A stretch of 64,000 bases of DNA, taken from assembly GCF_001440345.1 (NCBI RefSeq), contig NZ_LJYX01000021.1:124001-188000 (forward strand), in the 5' to 3' direction. The first letter of the stretch is position 1, and every line of letters starts with the position of its first letter. Shown piece after piece: positions 1-9,160 of the stretch. Position numbers and translations under genes: made by a program. The notes under the pieces were generated by a model that worked only from the letters and a program-made list of their open reading frames with translations, had not been told where the DNA came from and made no database searches. Origin of the DNA: Colwellia sp. TT2012. Its GTDB lineage: Bacteria; Pseudomonadota; Gammaproteobacteria; Enterobacterales; Alteromonadaceae.

Positions 1-115
1 CGATGTCGGGAAAAATATCATTAAAGCCAATTTCTGTCGGTGTAGGAAAGTGTTGCGCTAATACGTTCAGTATAACGACAGCTGACTCATCAAATTGGAT
101 AAAACTTACATTCAT
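1..115 (-). CDS. N-terminal fragment of an unidentified protein
   Basis: An open frame starts with ATG at 113-115 on the minus strand and runs off the left edge, giving 38 residues that begin MNVSFIQFDESAVVILNVLA. There is no signal peptide or membrane segment in the visible part. I do not recognise the family and assign no function. It lies downstream of ung in the same direction. The 119 bases between the two hold no obvious terminator. Confidence 0.45.
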   Translation of the reverse strand, partial: MNVSFIQFDESAVVILNVLAQHFPTPTEIGFNDIFPDI

Positions 116-234
116 TATTATTCCTGCTGGTGCGATTAAATAACGGCTACTTAAAATATAGCAGACTCACTTCAATTAGAAAGTTGTTAGCGCTCCGCGA
201 TAACTTAAGCAATGATTAATAATATTGTTAGCCG

Positions 235-930
235 TCATTCGTTGTCATCCGGTGAAGTATTCATAGGTAGCTGCCAATTAATCGCGCTAACCTTGCGATG
301 AGTTAACCATACATTTGTTTTAGAGAAATGCTGACAACCATAAAAACCTCGATAGGCCGACAGTGGTGAAGGGTGTGGACCCGCTAACACTAAATGTTTT
401 TCCTGGTTGATGTTTTTTCCTTTTTTGTGGGCATGTGCGCCCCAAAGAATAAAAACACAGCCCTTATTATGGTTATTTAATTCCTCAATAACTTGCTGCG
501 TAAAGCTTTCCCAGCCTAGTTTTGCATGTGAATGAGCATTAGCCTGCTGTACGGTTAACACGGTATTAAGTAATAATACTCCTTGCTTAGCCCAATGCGT
601 TAAACAACCATGTGTTGGCGTAGTAAAACCCTTGATATCCGTAGACAATTCTTTATATATGTTAACCAGTGATGGCGGCACTTTAATCCCTACTGGTACG
701 GAAAAGGCTAAACCATGGGCTTGATCTTTGCCGTGATAAGGATCCTGACCAAGAATAACCACTTTAACATCCGCTAAATCAACGTACTTAAAGGCGTTAA
801 AAACATCCTTTTCTGCTGGGTAAATGGCCATTTCAGCGGTTCTTTGTTTGGCTATTTCTGTCACTAAGTTTTGAAAGTACTCTTGCTTCGCTTCACGGTT
901 AACTAACTGCTGCCATTGGGGTTTGATCAT
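235..930 (-). CDS. ung: Uracil-DNA glycosylase
   Basis: Removes uracil from DNA as the first step of base-excision repair; cytoplasmic monomer. The family-1 UDG signature GQDPYHG, which holds the water-activating Asp, is present in the N-terminal third. The C-terminal [11 protein letters not shown] motif carries the catalytic His and the minor-groove loop. The open frame can be extended nine codons upstream to a GTG at 957. I chose ATG at 928-930 because AGGA lies about six bases upstream and the resulting 231 residues fit the usual size of about 225-230. The gene follows thrC on the same strand, but a hairpin terminator at 995-1022 separates them. Confidence 0.97.
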   Translation of the reverse strand: MIKPQWQQLVNREAKQEYFQNLVTEIAKQRTAEMAIYPAEKDVFNAFKYVDLADVKVVILGQDPYHGKDQAHGLAFSVPVGIKVPPSLVNIYKELSTDIKGFTTPTHGCLTHWAKQGVLLLNTVLTVQQANAHSHAKLGWESFTQQVIEELNNHNKGCVFILWGAHAHKKGKNINQEKHLVLAGPHPSPLSAYRGFYGCQHFSKTNVWLTHRKVSAINWQLPMNTSPDDNE

Positions 931-994
931 GATTTTTCCTAGAAAGTTAACCTTCACTTTAACAGCTAAAGTTTTACAATTGATACATTAAAAG

Positions 995-1022
995 TAAAAA
1001 AGCCATCACCGAGGCGATAGCT
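995..1022 (-). terminator. Rho-independent terminator after thrC
   Basis: Read on the minus strand, the arms AGCTATCG and TGATGGCT (with G-T pairs) enclose a short CG-rich loop and are followed by a run of six T. It lies about 60 bases past the thrC stop and probably ends the thrLABC transcript before ung. A weaker T-rich stretch on the other side means it could also act in the plus direction. Confidence 0.65.
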
Positions 1023-1083
1023 TTTATATTTTCCCTTAGTCTTATACCTTAAGTAATGCGACTAGGAATTTTCAAGTAAGTTA

Positions 1084-2409
1084 CTAAGCAACTGTACGGG
1101 TTGACCTACTTAACAGGTAGCTGCGTAAATCACTAAAATTCGCCGAGAGATCTTCTGATAAAATAGGCTCGCCGACACAAGCAGCCAACTCTTTTGGTAA
1201 ACTTATAGGTTGCCCAAGAATACTTTCAACAACTTCTTTAAATTTCGCCGGATGAGCTGTGCCTAAAAATATGCCAAACTCGCCTTCCTCCGCACTGTAT
1301 TGTAGTGCTTTATAGGCAATAGCTGCATGGGGCTCAGTAATATAACCCAGTTTACTTAACTGAATGATCGCAGACTGGGTTTGCTCTTCATCGATAGATA
1401 CCGAGCTGACACAACCCTGATCAACAATACCGCTTTTCAGCATATGTTCAACTCGTGGCCAGTTATTCGGGTTACTGACATCCATCGCATTGGAAATAGT
1501 TGCCACCGTCTTGTTCACCGTCCATTGCCCTGTTTCAAGGTAACGTGGCACAGTATCATTCATATTAGTTGCGGCAATAAAGCGCTTTATCGGTAAGCCC
1601 ATAGCTTTGGCAAATAAGCCAGCCGTTAGATTACCAAAGTTACCACTTGGAATAGAGAAAACGATATTGCTTAAATCACTTTTTACCCGTGATAATTGCG
1701 CTACTGCTTCAAAGTAATAACACACTTGCGCTATCAGTCGACTAATATTAATGGAGTTGGCGGAGTTTAAACCAATGATATTAGCCAACTCTTTATCATC
1801 AAAGGATTGCTTAACTAACGTCTGACAATCATCAAAATCACCATCAATCGCTAATGTTTCAATATTACCGCCTAGGGTAGTAAACATCTTCTCTTGTAGT
1901 AAGCTGATTTTCCCCTTGGGGTACATAATAACCACACGAATGTTATCAATGCCGTGAAAAGCATGAGCAACGGCTGCCCCGGTATCTCCTGAGGTCGCCG
2001 TTAAAATGGTTAAAGGCTTAGTTTTACCACTTGCTTTCGTATCCTTGGCAATAAATACTTGTAAACATTTCGCCATAAAGCGCGCGCCAAAGTCTTTAAA
2101 CGCTAATGTTGGACCATGGAATAACTCTAAAACTGCCCGTTCCGGACTAATAGGTTGTAATAGAGCCGGAAAATTAAAAGCATCCGTAATAATGTCAGTT
2201 AATTGACTTGTGTTTAAGTCTTCGCCAACAAAAGGTTGCATGATTTTAACACTACGCTCAACTAAAGGTAGTGCCAGCAGCTCTTCAATATTATCAAATT
2301 TAGGTATAGCAGTTGGGAAAAATAAGCCCTGATTTTTACCTAATCCTTGTTTTACCGCTTGTGCGAAACTTACCTGTTCGTCATTTTCTTTTAAATTATA
2401 ATATTTCAC
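1084..2409 (-). CDS. thrC: Threonine synthase
   Basis: PLP enzyme converting O-phosphohomoserine to threonine, the last step of the pathway encoded by this operon. The PLP-binding lysine sits in GPTLAFKDFGARF near residue 110, and the ATSGDTGAA phosphate loop follows. An in-frame ATG lies two codons upstream at 2413-2415, but AGGA abuts it directly. AGGA is correctly spaced (6 nt) for the GTG at 2407-2409, which gives the N-terminus MKYYNLKENDEQVSFAQAV, matching the E. coli ThrC start MKLYNL. I therefore prefer GTG and 441 residues. It is the third structural gene of the thr operon, 84 bases after thrB. Confidence 0.96.
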   Translation of the reverse strand: MKYYNLKENDEQVSFAQAVKQGLGKNQGLFFPTAIPKFDNIEELLALPLVERSVKIMQPFVGEDLNTSQLTDIITDAFNFPALLQPISPERAVLELFHGPTLAFKDFGARFMAKCLQVFIAKDTKASGKTKPLTILTATSGDTGAAVAHAFHGIDNIRVVIMYPKGKISLLQEKMFTTLGGNIETLAIDGDFDDCQTLVKQSFDDKELANIIGLNSANSINISRLIAQVCYYFEAVAQLSRVKSDLSNIVFSIPSGNFGNLTAGLFAKAMGLPIKRFIAATNMNDTVPRYLETGQWTVNKTVATISNAMDVSNPNNWPRVEHMLKSGIVDQGCVSSVSIDEEQTQSAIIQLSKLGYITEPHAAIAYKALQYSAEEGEFGIFLGTAHPAKFKEVVESILGQPISLPKELAACVGEPILSEDLSANFSDLRSYLLSRSTRTVA

Positions 2410-2493
2410 TGTCATTCCTAATAATCTGTTTACTAAATTGTTTAGCTTTACTATTTAGATATGATTAATGCCAATCGTTTTTTAATACCTAAG

Positions 2494-3465
2494 CTAAAGC
2501 TCAGTTGCACCAACATTATCTACTTTACATACGTGGACAAAGCCTAGTGCGGTTTGTAAATAATTATCTTGTAACCATAGAGCAAATTTCTGCGCTTGTT
2601 GTTCGCTATCACAAACACAAAATAGTGTTGGCCCTGAGCCTGAAATGCCAACAGCTAAGGCGCCTTGTGCGGTCAAATAGTCGCGAGATGCTTGATACCT
2701 TGGTAACAAATCTGTGCGATATGGCTCAGCAACGACATCGGTTAGTACCGCAAAGGCTTGGCTCTTATCTTGACGATGACAGGCATCGACAAAGGTTGCT
2801 AAATTTTGACCAAAACTGATCAAGTCACTACGACTATATTCAGTCGGTAAGACCTCCCTGGCCGCTTTAGTTGATACTTCAATGCCTGGATAGGCCATAA
2901 CATAGAAGCAATCATCAAAGCTTGGTAAAAGGCGCGAAATGACGTTTTCATCGGGAACCATTAATTGCAAGCCACCTAAATAACAAGGTGCAACATTGTC
3001 GTAATGTACGCTGCCACTAATTTTCGCTTCCATTTGCCCAGTCATTTTTAATAAAACATTTTTAGCAAAGCTAAAACCCTGATATTTTGCATAAAAAGTA
3101 TTTAATGCTACCAGTGCGGCAACAACAGAACAGGCACTTGAGCCTAAACCACTGCCAACTGGCATTTTTTTATCTAAGGTTAGCGCAACAAAAACAGGGC
3201 TTTGCTCAGCCTTGAGTAATTGCTCATTAAAAATTAATAAACATGACCAAACAATATTATCTTCTTTCTTACTAGGCAGCTTAGCGGCAAATTCACCCAT
3301 AACCGTTAAGCTGTTGGCTGCTGTTGTCGCCGATACGGTAACCACATCGCCTAATAAGGTGCCATCTATTGGTTTGACTGCTAGCCCTAAGACATCAAAA
3401 CCGACACTAAGATTACCTATAGAGGCCGGTGCAAATACCGAAATACTGGTGTTATGAATAGACAT
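2494..3465 (-). CDS. thrB: Homoserine kinase
   Basis: GHMP-family kinase that phosphorylates homoserine with ATP. The N-terminal SVFAPASIGNLSVGFDVLG matches the ThrB start, and the ATP-binding glycine/serine loop VGSGLGSSAC lies around residue 100. The open frame extends six codons upstream to TTG at 3483, but the ATG at 3463-3465 overlaps the thrA stop as TAATG, a typical translational-coupling junction. This gives 323 residues, close to the E. coli enzyme. It is translated from the thrLABC mRNA between thrA and thrC. Confidence 0.96.
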   Translation of the reverse strand: MSIHNTSISVFAPASIGNLSVGFDVLGLAVKPIDGTLLGDVVTVSATTAANSLTVMGEFAAKLPSKKEDNIVWSCLLIFNEQLLKAEQSPVFVALTLDKKMPVGSGLGSSACSVVAALVALNTFYAKYQGFSFAKNVLLKMTGQMEAKISGSVHYDNVAPCYLGGLQLMVPDENVISRLLPSFDDCFYVMAYPGIEVSTKAAREVLPTEYSRSDLISFGQNLATFVDACHRQDKSQAFAVLTDVVAEPYRTDLLPRYQASRDYLTAQGALAVGISGSGPTLFCVCDSEQQAQKFALWLQDNYLQTALGFVHVCKVDNVGATEL

Positions 3466-5942
3466 TAGTGTTGTTGTTCCCAAGTTAAAGTTCTTAATAA
3501 ATCACCAAAAATACCGGCGGCAGTTACTGCTGCGCCTGCGCCGTAACCACGTAAAACAAACGGTAACGGTTGGTAATAGCGACTATGTATAGCTAAAGCA
3601 TTTTCCCCGTCTTTAATGCCATATAAGGGGTGTTCAATACCAACGGCTTCGATTGATACTTGGCATTTTCCAGCCACTATATTGCCGATGTAACGTAGTA
3701 CTTTACCTGACGCTTTAGCACTGGCTACACGCTCGGAAAAGCCACTATCCAGTTTGCTTAAGTTAGCCATAAACTCACTGACATTACCACTATCATCAAA
3801 ATCACTAGGTAATACTGATTCTATGGTGATATCAGATAACTCTAATGGCATACCTGCTTCACGGGCCATGATTAATAGTTTACGTGCGACATCCAGTCCA
3901 CTTAAATCATCACGCGGATCTGGCTCGGTAAAACCATTTTTCTTGGCAATAGCGGTAGCCTCTGATAACGACATTCCCTCTTCAAGCTTACCAAATATAT
4001 AAGATAATGAACCTGATAATATCCCTTCAAAGCGTTGTAGTTCATCACCTGCTTTGATTAAATTTTGTAAGGTATCAATAACAGGTAAACCAGCACCTAC
4101 CGTGGTTTCATATAAGAAACGGCGGTTCGTTCTCTGTGCAGTAGTGCGCAGCTTTTGGTAATACTCCCATGAATCAGTATTAGCCTTTTTATTAGGGGTA
4201 ACCACATGAAAGCCTTCCGATAAATAATCTACATAACTCATGGCTAATGCTTCATTAGACGTTGAATCAATAAAGACCGGATTTATCAAATGATTATCAC
4301 GAACAAACGCTTTCAGGTTCTCAACATTAACGGCTAGTGGTGCCACGGCTTGGGCAACTGCTGCTTGCCAATTATTTAAATCAATACCGTCTTGGTCAAA
4401 TACCATGCCTTTAGAATTGGCTATACCGTAGATTTTCAAGACGATATTTTGCTTTTTCAAACTCGCTTGTTGACGAGATATTTGCGCGATAAGTTCACTA
4501 CCAACAACACCACAGCCGACGAGAAAGACATCAATGGTGCGCTGGTGGGAAAAGAAATTCTGATGGCTTACTTTCATGGCATCCATGCATTTTCGCTGTT
4601 CCACCACAACAGAAATACTACGCTCAGAAGAGTCTTGCGCTATAGCAATCACATTGACTCGCGCTTGTGCTAATGAACTAAAGAATTTAGCGGCAACGCC
4701 GCGTTGGTGATGCATTCCATCGCCCACAAGTGAGACGATTGATAGTTCACCTTTTAACGATAACGGTTCAAGTAAACCATTTAAAAGCTCTAATTCAAAT
4801 TCATCTTGTAAGCTATGTTTGGCAAGTTCGGCATCACTAGAATAAATACAAAAGCTAATACAATATTCACTAGACGACTGACTTATCATAACCAAAGAGA
4901 TATTTTCTCTACTCATGGTAGCAAATACACGGCTCGCCATGCCGACCATGCCTTTCATGCCAGGGCCTGAGACATTGACCATGGTTAAGTTATCAAGGTT
5001 AGAAATTGCTTTTACCCGTTTTTTCTGGTCATTTTTATTAGAAATTAACGTCCCTGCTGCACTTGGATTACTGGTGTTCTTAATTAAACAAGGAATATGG
5101 TATTGCGCGATAGGGCCTATTGTTTTTGGATGTAACACACTAGCACCAAAATAAGACAGCTCCATGGCTTCTTGATAAGACAAATTATCCAGTAATTTAG
5201 CTTCTTTTATATAGCGAGGATCGGCATTATAGATACCATCAACATCCGTCCAAATCTCACAACACTCAGCTTGAGCACAAACGGCTAACACCGCGGCAGA
5301 ATAATCTGAGCCATTACGCCCTAATGTCGTTATTTGTGGTATACCACTATTAATGTCAGCATATACGCCGATAAAGCCAGGCATTAAAGCTACTTGGCTC
5401 AATTCAGGGTATTCACTGGAAAATTTCTCTTTTGATAAAACCAAATCGGCCACGGCATTCAGTGATGAGTTATTGGTATATAGGAATTTTTCAGGTGCTA
5501 ATAGCGAAACTTGTAAGCCATAAGCTTGTAATACGGCATCAAGAATTGCCACGCTTAATCGCTCCCCCGTACTAATAATACGAGCACGGATATGATCAGG
5601 GCAATAGGTTAGTAAGGTCGCCCCTCGCATATAGCGTTCCAGTTGCTGTTCATAGTTGGTTAATGCTTGCTGACAATGTTGGTTATTGAAATTAGTAATA
5701 CTTGCGGATAAGTCATCAATAATGGTGGTTATTGCGCGTTTAAAGTGACCTAAGTCAGTTACCATTTTTGCTTCATCGCTAATATTTTCAGCCATGGCAA
5801 CTAAGTGATTGGTAACACCTTGTGGTGCAGAGACTACTATCGCAAGTTTGGAAGATTTACTTTGCTCTTTGATAATATCGGCAACTTGGCGAAAGCGCTC
5901 AGCCGAAGCTAATGATGAGCCACCAAATTTAAGTACACGCAT
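3465..5942 (-). CDS. thrA: Bifunctional aspartokinase I / homoserine dehydrogenase I
   Basis: Catalyses the first and third steps from aspartate to threonine. The N-terminal aspartokinase begins [17 protein letters not shown] and runs to about residue 290. Two ACT-type regulatory segments follow (about 310-460). The C-terminal homoserine dehydrogenase has an NAD(P) loop [13 protein letters not shown] near residue 470 and the [12 protein letters not shown] and [14 protein letters not shown] motifs. The length of 825 residues matches the usual ThrA (about 820). It is first in the operon after the thrL leader, and its stop overlaps the thrB start by one base. Family knowledge predicts feedback inhibition by threonine; the leader shows attenuation control. 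Confidence 0.98.
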   Translation of the reverse strand: MRVLKFGGSSLASAERFRQVADIIKEQSKSSKLAIVVSAPQGVTNHLVAMAENISDEAKMVTDLGHFKRAITTIIDDLSASITNFNNQHCQQALTNYEQQLERYMRGATLLTYCPDHIRARIISTGERLSVAILDAVLQAYGLQVSLLAPEKFLYTNNSSLNAVADLVLSKEKFSSEYPELSQVALMPGFIGVYADINSGIPQITTLGRNGSDYSAAVLAVCAQAECCEIWTDVDGIYNADPRYIKEAKLLDNLSYQEAMELSYFGASVLHPKTIGPIAQYHIPCLIKNTSNPSAAGTLISNKNDQKKRVKAISNLDNLTMVNVSGPGMKGMVGMASRVFATMSRENISLVMISQSSSEYCISFCIYSSDAELAKHSLQDEFELELLNGLLEPLSLKGELSIVSLVGDGMHHQRGVAAKFFSSLAQARVNVIAIAQDSSERSISVVVEQRKCMDAMKVSHQNFFSHQRTIDVFLVGCGVVGSELIAQISRQQASLKKQNIVLKIYGIANSKGMVFDQDGIDLNNWQAAVAQAVAPLAVNVENLKAFVRDNHLINPVFIDSTSNEALAMSYVDYLSEGFHVVTPNKKANTDSWEYYQKLRTTAQRTNRRFLYETTVGAGLPVIDTLQNLIKAGDELQRFEGILSGSLSYIFGKLEEGMSLSEATAIAKKNGFTEPDPRDDLSGLDVARKLLIMAREAGMPLELSDITIESVLPSDFDDSGNVSEFMANLSKLDSGFSERVASAKASGKVLRYIGNIVAGKCQVSIEAVGIEHPLYGIKDGENALAIHSRYYQPLPFVLRGYGAGAAVTAAGIFGDLLRTLTWEQQH

Positions 5943-6040
5943 GTTTTGTCCTTTGTAAAGAAATAATGAAGTGGTTAGCTCTGTTGTCAGCTTGGCTATA
6001 AACAGTCAATTGATATTAGAGTTAAAGCTCTTCATCGTAA

Positions 6041-6080
6041 ACATAAAAAAAGCCCGTAACCTTTTCAGGTCACGGGCTTC
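6041..6080 (-). promoter_or_regulatory. thr operon attenuator (terminator hairpin)
   Basis: On the minus strand, AGCCCGTGACC, a TGAAAA loop and GGTTACGGGCT form an 11-bp stem with one G-T pair, followed by seven T. It lies 25 bases after the thrL stop and about 100 bases before thrA. This is the position and form of a classical amino-acid attenuator. Stalling at Thr/Ile codons in thrL should favour an alternative fold and read-through into thrA. The alternative antiterminator was not mapped. Confidence 0.88.
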
Positions 6081-6104
6081 GATAAAATTTAACTTTTTTA
6101 CACC

Positions 6105-6188
6105 TTAGCCAGCGACCGCCATCCCAGAGAGGGTGGTGGTGGTAATAATAGTAAGCATAATAATAATGTGGCTGTTGTTTATTTTCAT
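6105..6188 (-). CDS. thrL: thr operon leader peptide
   Basis: A 27-codon frame from ATG 6186-6188 to TAA 6105-6107. It contains five Ile and five Thr codons clustered between residues 8 and 19, including the block IITTTT. AAGG lies just upstream of the ATG. The E. coli thrL peptide has the same Thr/Ile-rich character although the sequence differs. The frame ends just before the terminator hairpin at 6041-6080 and precedes thrA on the same strand. Its role is inferred to be ribosome stalling when threonyl- or isoleucyl-tRNA is scarce. It is too short for standard gene callers and likely to be missed. Confidence 0.9.
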   Translation of the reverse strand: MKINNSHIIIMLTIITTTTLSGMAVAG

Positions 6189-6261
6189 AACCTTAAAGTG
6201 CCTTAAGTTACGATATCTGTCAATCTTTAATAACAAAAAATATTAAATAAAAAATTATAAA

Positions 6262-6325
6262 TTATGCATAAAGATTATATTTTATGCATAAAGATTTATT
6301 TTTAGCTTAATATTTGCATAAAATA
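6262..6325. repeat. Phased TTATGCATAAAGATT direct repeats
   Basis: The 15-mer TTATGCATAAAGATT occurs at 6262-6276 and 6282-6296, exactly 20 bp apart. A shorter related copy (TTTGCATAAA) follows near 6313, about 30 bp further on. The block lies between the 3' end of the cyclase gene and thrL, upstream of the thr leader. The helical spacing suggests a protein-binding array, but no regulator is identified. Simple AT-rich sequence could produce this by chance. Confidence 0.4.
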
Positions 6326-6342
6326 TCTAGCTGCGGCCTAAA

Positions 6343-7317
6343 TTAAGCTTTAGTCCGAGAAAAACTAGTGACAAAATCGGCACTACATACTTTATTTCGC
6401 CCCTCAGCTTTCGCTTGATATAAAGCTAAATCGGCTTGCGTGATCAACTCTTCATAACGAGAGGCATCGTCACTAAGCTCGGCAACGCCCAAACTCACCG
6501 TGACCTTGATAACCTCACCATTATAATTTAAAGATGCGGCAGCGATACTAGTGCAAATACGTTGACCAAGCTCCATCGCGCCAGTTAAATGTGTTTCTGG
6601 TAAAATAATGGCAAACTCTTCACCACCATAACGACCAAAAGTGTCTTCAACCCTTAATAAAGAGGTGACTAAGGCACTGATTTCGATTAACACCATATCG
6701 CCACATTGATGACCATAATTATCATTGAGCAATTTGAAGTGATCTAAATCCAGCATAATCAGCGATAATTTTTTATTATGTCGGCGTGATTTTGCATACT
6801 CTTGTGCCAGTGATTCTTGCCAATGTCTACGATTATATATTTGAGTTAAACCATCAATGCGGCTCATTTGAGCCAGCTCTTCTAAGGTCTTTTGTAACTG
6901 ACCTTGATAATGACAAACATCGGTTACATCTTCGATTAAGATACAGATATACTTTTGTGCACAATCCGTTTCTATCGGTAGAAAAGTACAATTTTGTGCC
7001 ATAAACTCACTATCTGTGGTGATTGGGCGAGTATGAGGCAATTCGAATAAGTGATGTCTTTGTTGCCAAGAACAAAAACTGGGGGTATTTAATTGTAAAA
7101 CGGAGGTCAACTTTCGGGTTAACCAGCGTTCAGGCAACTCGGGGAAAATAGTGAATATCGATTGACCAATTATACGCGCAGTATCTTTATCGGTATGTAC
7201 TTGCAGAAAACGATTCCACATCACAATATTAAATTCATCATCTACCACCAAAAACCCGGTATTTAACTGGTTGGCAATTTGGCTATTTATTTGTTTAAGC
7301 ATTGACTCAGTTAACAT
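6343..7317 (-). CDS. PAS-GGDEF diguanylate cyclase
   Basis: Predicted soluble enzyme making cyclic di-GMP from two GTP. An N-terminal PAS-like sensor (about residues 10-130, with GFLVVDDEFNIVMWN) is followed by a GGDEF domain starting near SRIDGLTQIYNRRHW. The active-site motif is intact as RYGGEEF. An RVED sequence five residues before it is the RxxD inhibitory I-site, so product inhibition is expected. There is no membrane segment. AGGGGGA lies six bases upstream of the ATG. The gene is third in an operon after the response regulator and CheC-like genes, which suggests that its output is set by that two-component pair. The PAS ligand is unknown. Confidence 0.92.
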   Translation of the reverse strand: MLTESMLKQINSQIANQLNTGFLVVDDEFNIVMWNRFLQVHTDKDTARIIGQSIFTIFPELPERWLTRKLTSVLQLNTPSFCSWQQRHHLFELPHTRPITTDSEFMAQNCTFLPIETDCAQKYICILIEDVTDVCHYQGQLQKTLEELAQMSRIDGLTQIYNRRHWQESLAQEYAKSRRHNKKLSLIMLDLDHFKLLNDNYGHQCGDMVLIEISALVTSLLRVEDTFGRYGGEEFAIILPETHLTGAMELGQRICTSIAAASLNYNGEVIKVTVSLGVAELSDDASRYEELITQADLALYQAKAEGRNKVCSADFVTSFSRTKA

Positions 7318-7365
7318 AGGTTCCCCCTACGCTCTTTAGATGAGTTAAGGCATTAGGGTCTAACA

Positions 7366-7974
7366 TCATAAGTCTGCCAAGATCCGGTCAAGTACATTTT
7401 TGATATTCAATATTGCCGTTTCAGGGATCAATAAGATCATATCGCAATTAAAAGAATAATCAGTGACTTGATAATTTATATTTATTTTTAACGCTACGTC
7501 CCAATTAAAGGTCATTTGCTGTAAATGATCTAATAAACTATTTTGCACCATGGGCAATAATTTAGGGGCATTATAAGACATTTGGTTATCTATTTGCCGA
7601 GCAAACACATTCAAAAATGTCGTTGTTAAAATAGAACTGATATCCATTAATTGTTCATCTTGTGATAACTCATCAGGCTCATAACCAAGTAAATCAGCAA
7701 TACGACCTGAATCTTCTTCTTGATAAGAAAGCAGAGCCTCACCACGTATGCCTTCATAGCCAAAGAAACCTTGGCTCACTACGGCCATGGTATTTTGCTG
7801 CTGACTTAGAGTTTGTATTAAACCTTTTGCATCAACGCTTTCAATGCTTGGCACTTTCAAATAAACAAAGGTGTCCAGATAGCGAGCAAGTTGGTCACTT
7901 GCTTGACCCATAGCAATATTAATGAGCTCTTGCAGACAGTCTTGCTGATCTTCAGTTAGGTGAAATTCACTCAT
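7366..7974 (-). CDS. CheC-family phosphatase-like protein
   Basis: Residues 12-42 contain D12-x3-E16-x2-N19-x22-P42, which fits the CheC/CheX active-site pattern that dephosphorylates CheY-type receivers. The second, symmetry-related helix (around residues 107-122, SSILTTTFLNVFARQ) keeps the Asn but has Thr where Glu is expected, so only one of the two sites looks functional. The protein has 202 residues, like CheC, with no extra domain. Its ATG overlaps the stop of the upstream response regulator (ATGA), so the two are translationally coupled. I infer that this protein dephosphorylates that regulator. Chemotaxis kinases are not in the window. Confidence 0.82.
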   Translation of the reverse strand: MSEFHLTEDQQDCLQELINIAMGQASDQLARYLDTFVYLKVPSIESVDAKGLIQTLSQQQNTMAVVSQGFFGYEGIRGEALLSYQEEDSGRIADLLGYEPDELSQDEQLMDISSILTTTFLNVFARQIDNQMSYNAPKLLPMVQNSLLDHLQQMTFNWDVALKININYQVTDYSFNCDMILLIPETAILNIKNVLDRILADL

Positions 7975-8336
7975 AAAAGACCATGCTGTTGCAAATGATT
8001 GAGTAAAATGTCTGCATTGACTGGCTTACGCATAAACTCCTTTGCCCCCAAGGCTTTCACCTTAGCTTGCATTGCGGGTTGGATATCAGCAGAAATAACA
8101 AAAACACTGCAGTTTAGCTTTAATTTTTGAATACCTTGCAAGACACCAATGCCATCAATACCCGGCATAGTGAGATCAAGAAAGAGTACTTCAATATTGT
8201 TATCACGCAAAATAGTTAGGGCTTCAGCGCCATTGCTTGCCGTTTGAACTGAAGTTTTCCATTGTTCGGGTAATATTCTAAGCACTTGCTTTCTAGCCAT
8301 ATTAGAATCATCACAAATTAGTACAGACGGACTCAT
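7971..8336 (-). CDS. Single-domain CheY-like response regulator
   Basis: The protein has 121 residues and consists of a receiver domain only. The acidic pair is D9-D10, the phospho-acceptor is D54 in LFLDLTMPGIDG, and the conserved Lys-Pro is in FMRKPVNA near residue 103. With no output domain it must act by protein contact. It is first of three co-oriented genes (this gene, CheC-like phosphatase, PAS-GGDEF cyclase) and overlaps the second by four bases. Family knowledge supports phosphorylation by a histidine kinase encoded elsewhere. Confidence 0.93.
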   Translation of the reverse strand: MSPSVLICDDSNMARKQVLRILPEQWKTSVQTASNGAEALTILRDNNIEVLFLDLTMPGIDGIGVLQGIQKLKLNCSVFVISADIQPAMQAKVKALGAKEFMRKPVNADILLNHLQQHGLL

Positions 8337-8486
8337 ATAGGAAAGGACCTTAATTATATTATATTATATTATTTATTTTGTTAGCGATAATTTACCCTAA
8401 AAATAAGCAATTGTTAATCAACAATTGCTTTTATTTAGGCTACTGAGTCAATAAGGGTAAAATTAGCAGGATAACGTAAGGGTATA

Positions 8487-8800
8487 AATACCCATGTTAC
8501 TGCAAAATACAGGATTAAGCTGGAATTTGAAACGACTTTAGGCAAGGCATTGATTGAAGAGAATAGTTATTCTATTGTCGAAGTCAATAACGCTGCATAA
8601 AGCGTTTATAAACCAGCCCTACGGGGATGCCTGAACAAATAATGCATCTTCATTGCCTAGTTTCATTAAGAACGCTGCATATGCAGCTTAATAGAGAATG
8701 CAGGAGCATATTCTCCTGAACGACCCTTAATAAAAGAGGCGCCTTGATCATGGATCGCTCTGGTATCCTGAAACAAGCATTTTGAGGTAGCATGGCTATA
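8487..8800. repeat. MITE-like inverted-repeat element, subfamily A copy 1
   Basis: The left end AATACCCATGTTACTGCAAAA and the reverse complement of the right end TATAGCCATGCTACCTCAAA form terminal inverted repeats. The interior shares long matches with 44372-44637, such as GGCAAGGCATTGATTGAAGA and GAGAATAGTTATTCTATTGT. It carries an extra segment near 8673-8726 that is absent from that copy: GCTGCATATGCAGC followed by an AGGAG/CTCCT hairpin. There are no long ORFs inside. It sits between the response regulator promoter and the 3' end of the metal hydrolase gene. Confidence 0.8.
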
Positions 8801-9160
8801 GCCATGCCACGACAAATAGCATGAGCAGCTAATGAAATTAAGCGCTATTAAGCTCTATTAAGCTCTACTTTAAAATGTATAGATCTTAGCGTCAGTTTTA
8901 GACTAACCGCCAACAAGAAATGATGCACAAGCAAGAGAAAACATTGCTGAGCTGCTATAAACCGTAATAATTGTAATACTATGTTTAATGCTAAATAAAT
9001 TAATTTTCATCACAATGCCTTTTCAAATTTAAATAAAAAGAGTAAAGATAGTTAGTGAAACTAATTGTAATGTATGGCGGTGTAAAAGAGTGTAGTTAAA
9101 GGTTGGTTATTTGTCTAAGTTTGTTGTTGACATCATGTGACTTTTCCCGTTTTGTCTCAT
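8801..9160. other. Gene-free stretch
   Basis: No coding frame is supported here. A perfect 16-base palindrome, CATGGCTATAGCCATG, spans the edge of the preceding element (8791-8806). Three 10-base repeats of the type ATTAAGCTCT lie at 8837-8866. The remainder is AT-rich with no recognisable RNA or regulatory motif. Confidence 0.5.

Noticed and set aside
6182..6230. TTGACA on the minus strand upstream of thrL as the -35 of the thr promoter
   Set aside because: No acceptable -10 lies 16-18 bases downstream, and transcription would begin at or inside the leader ribosome site.
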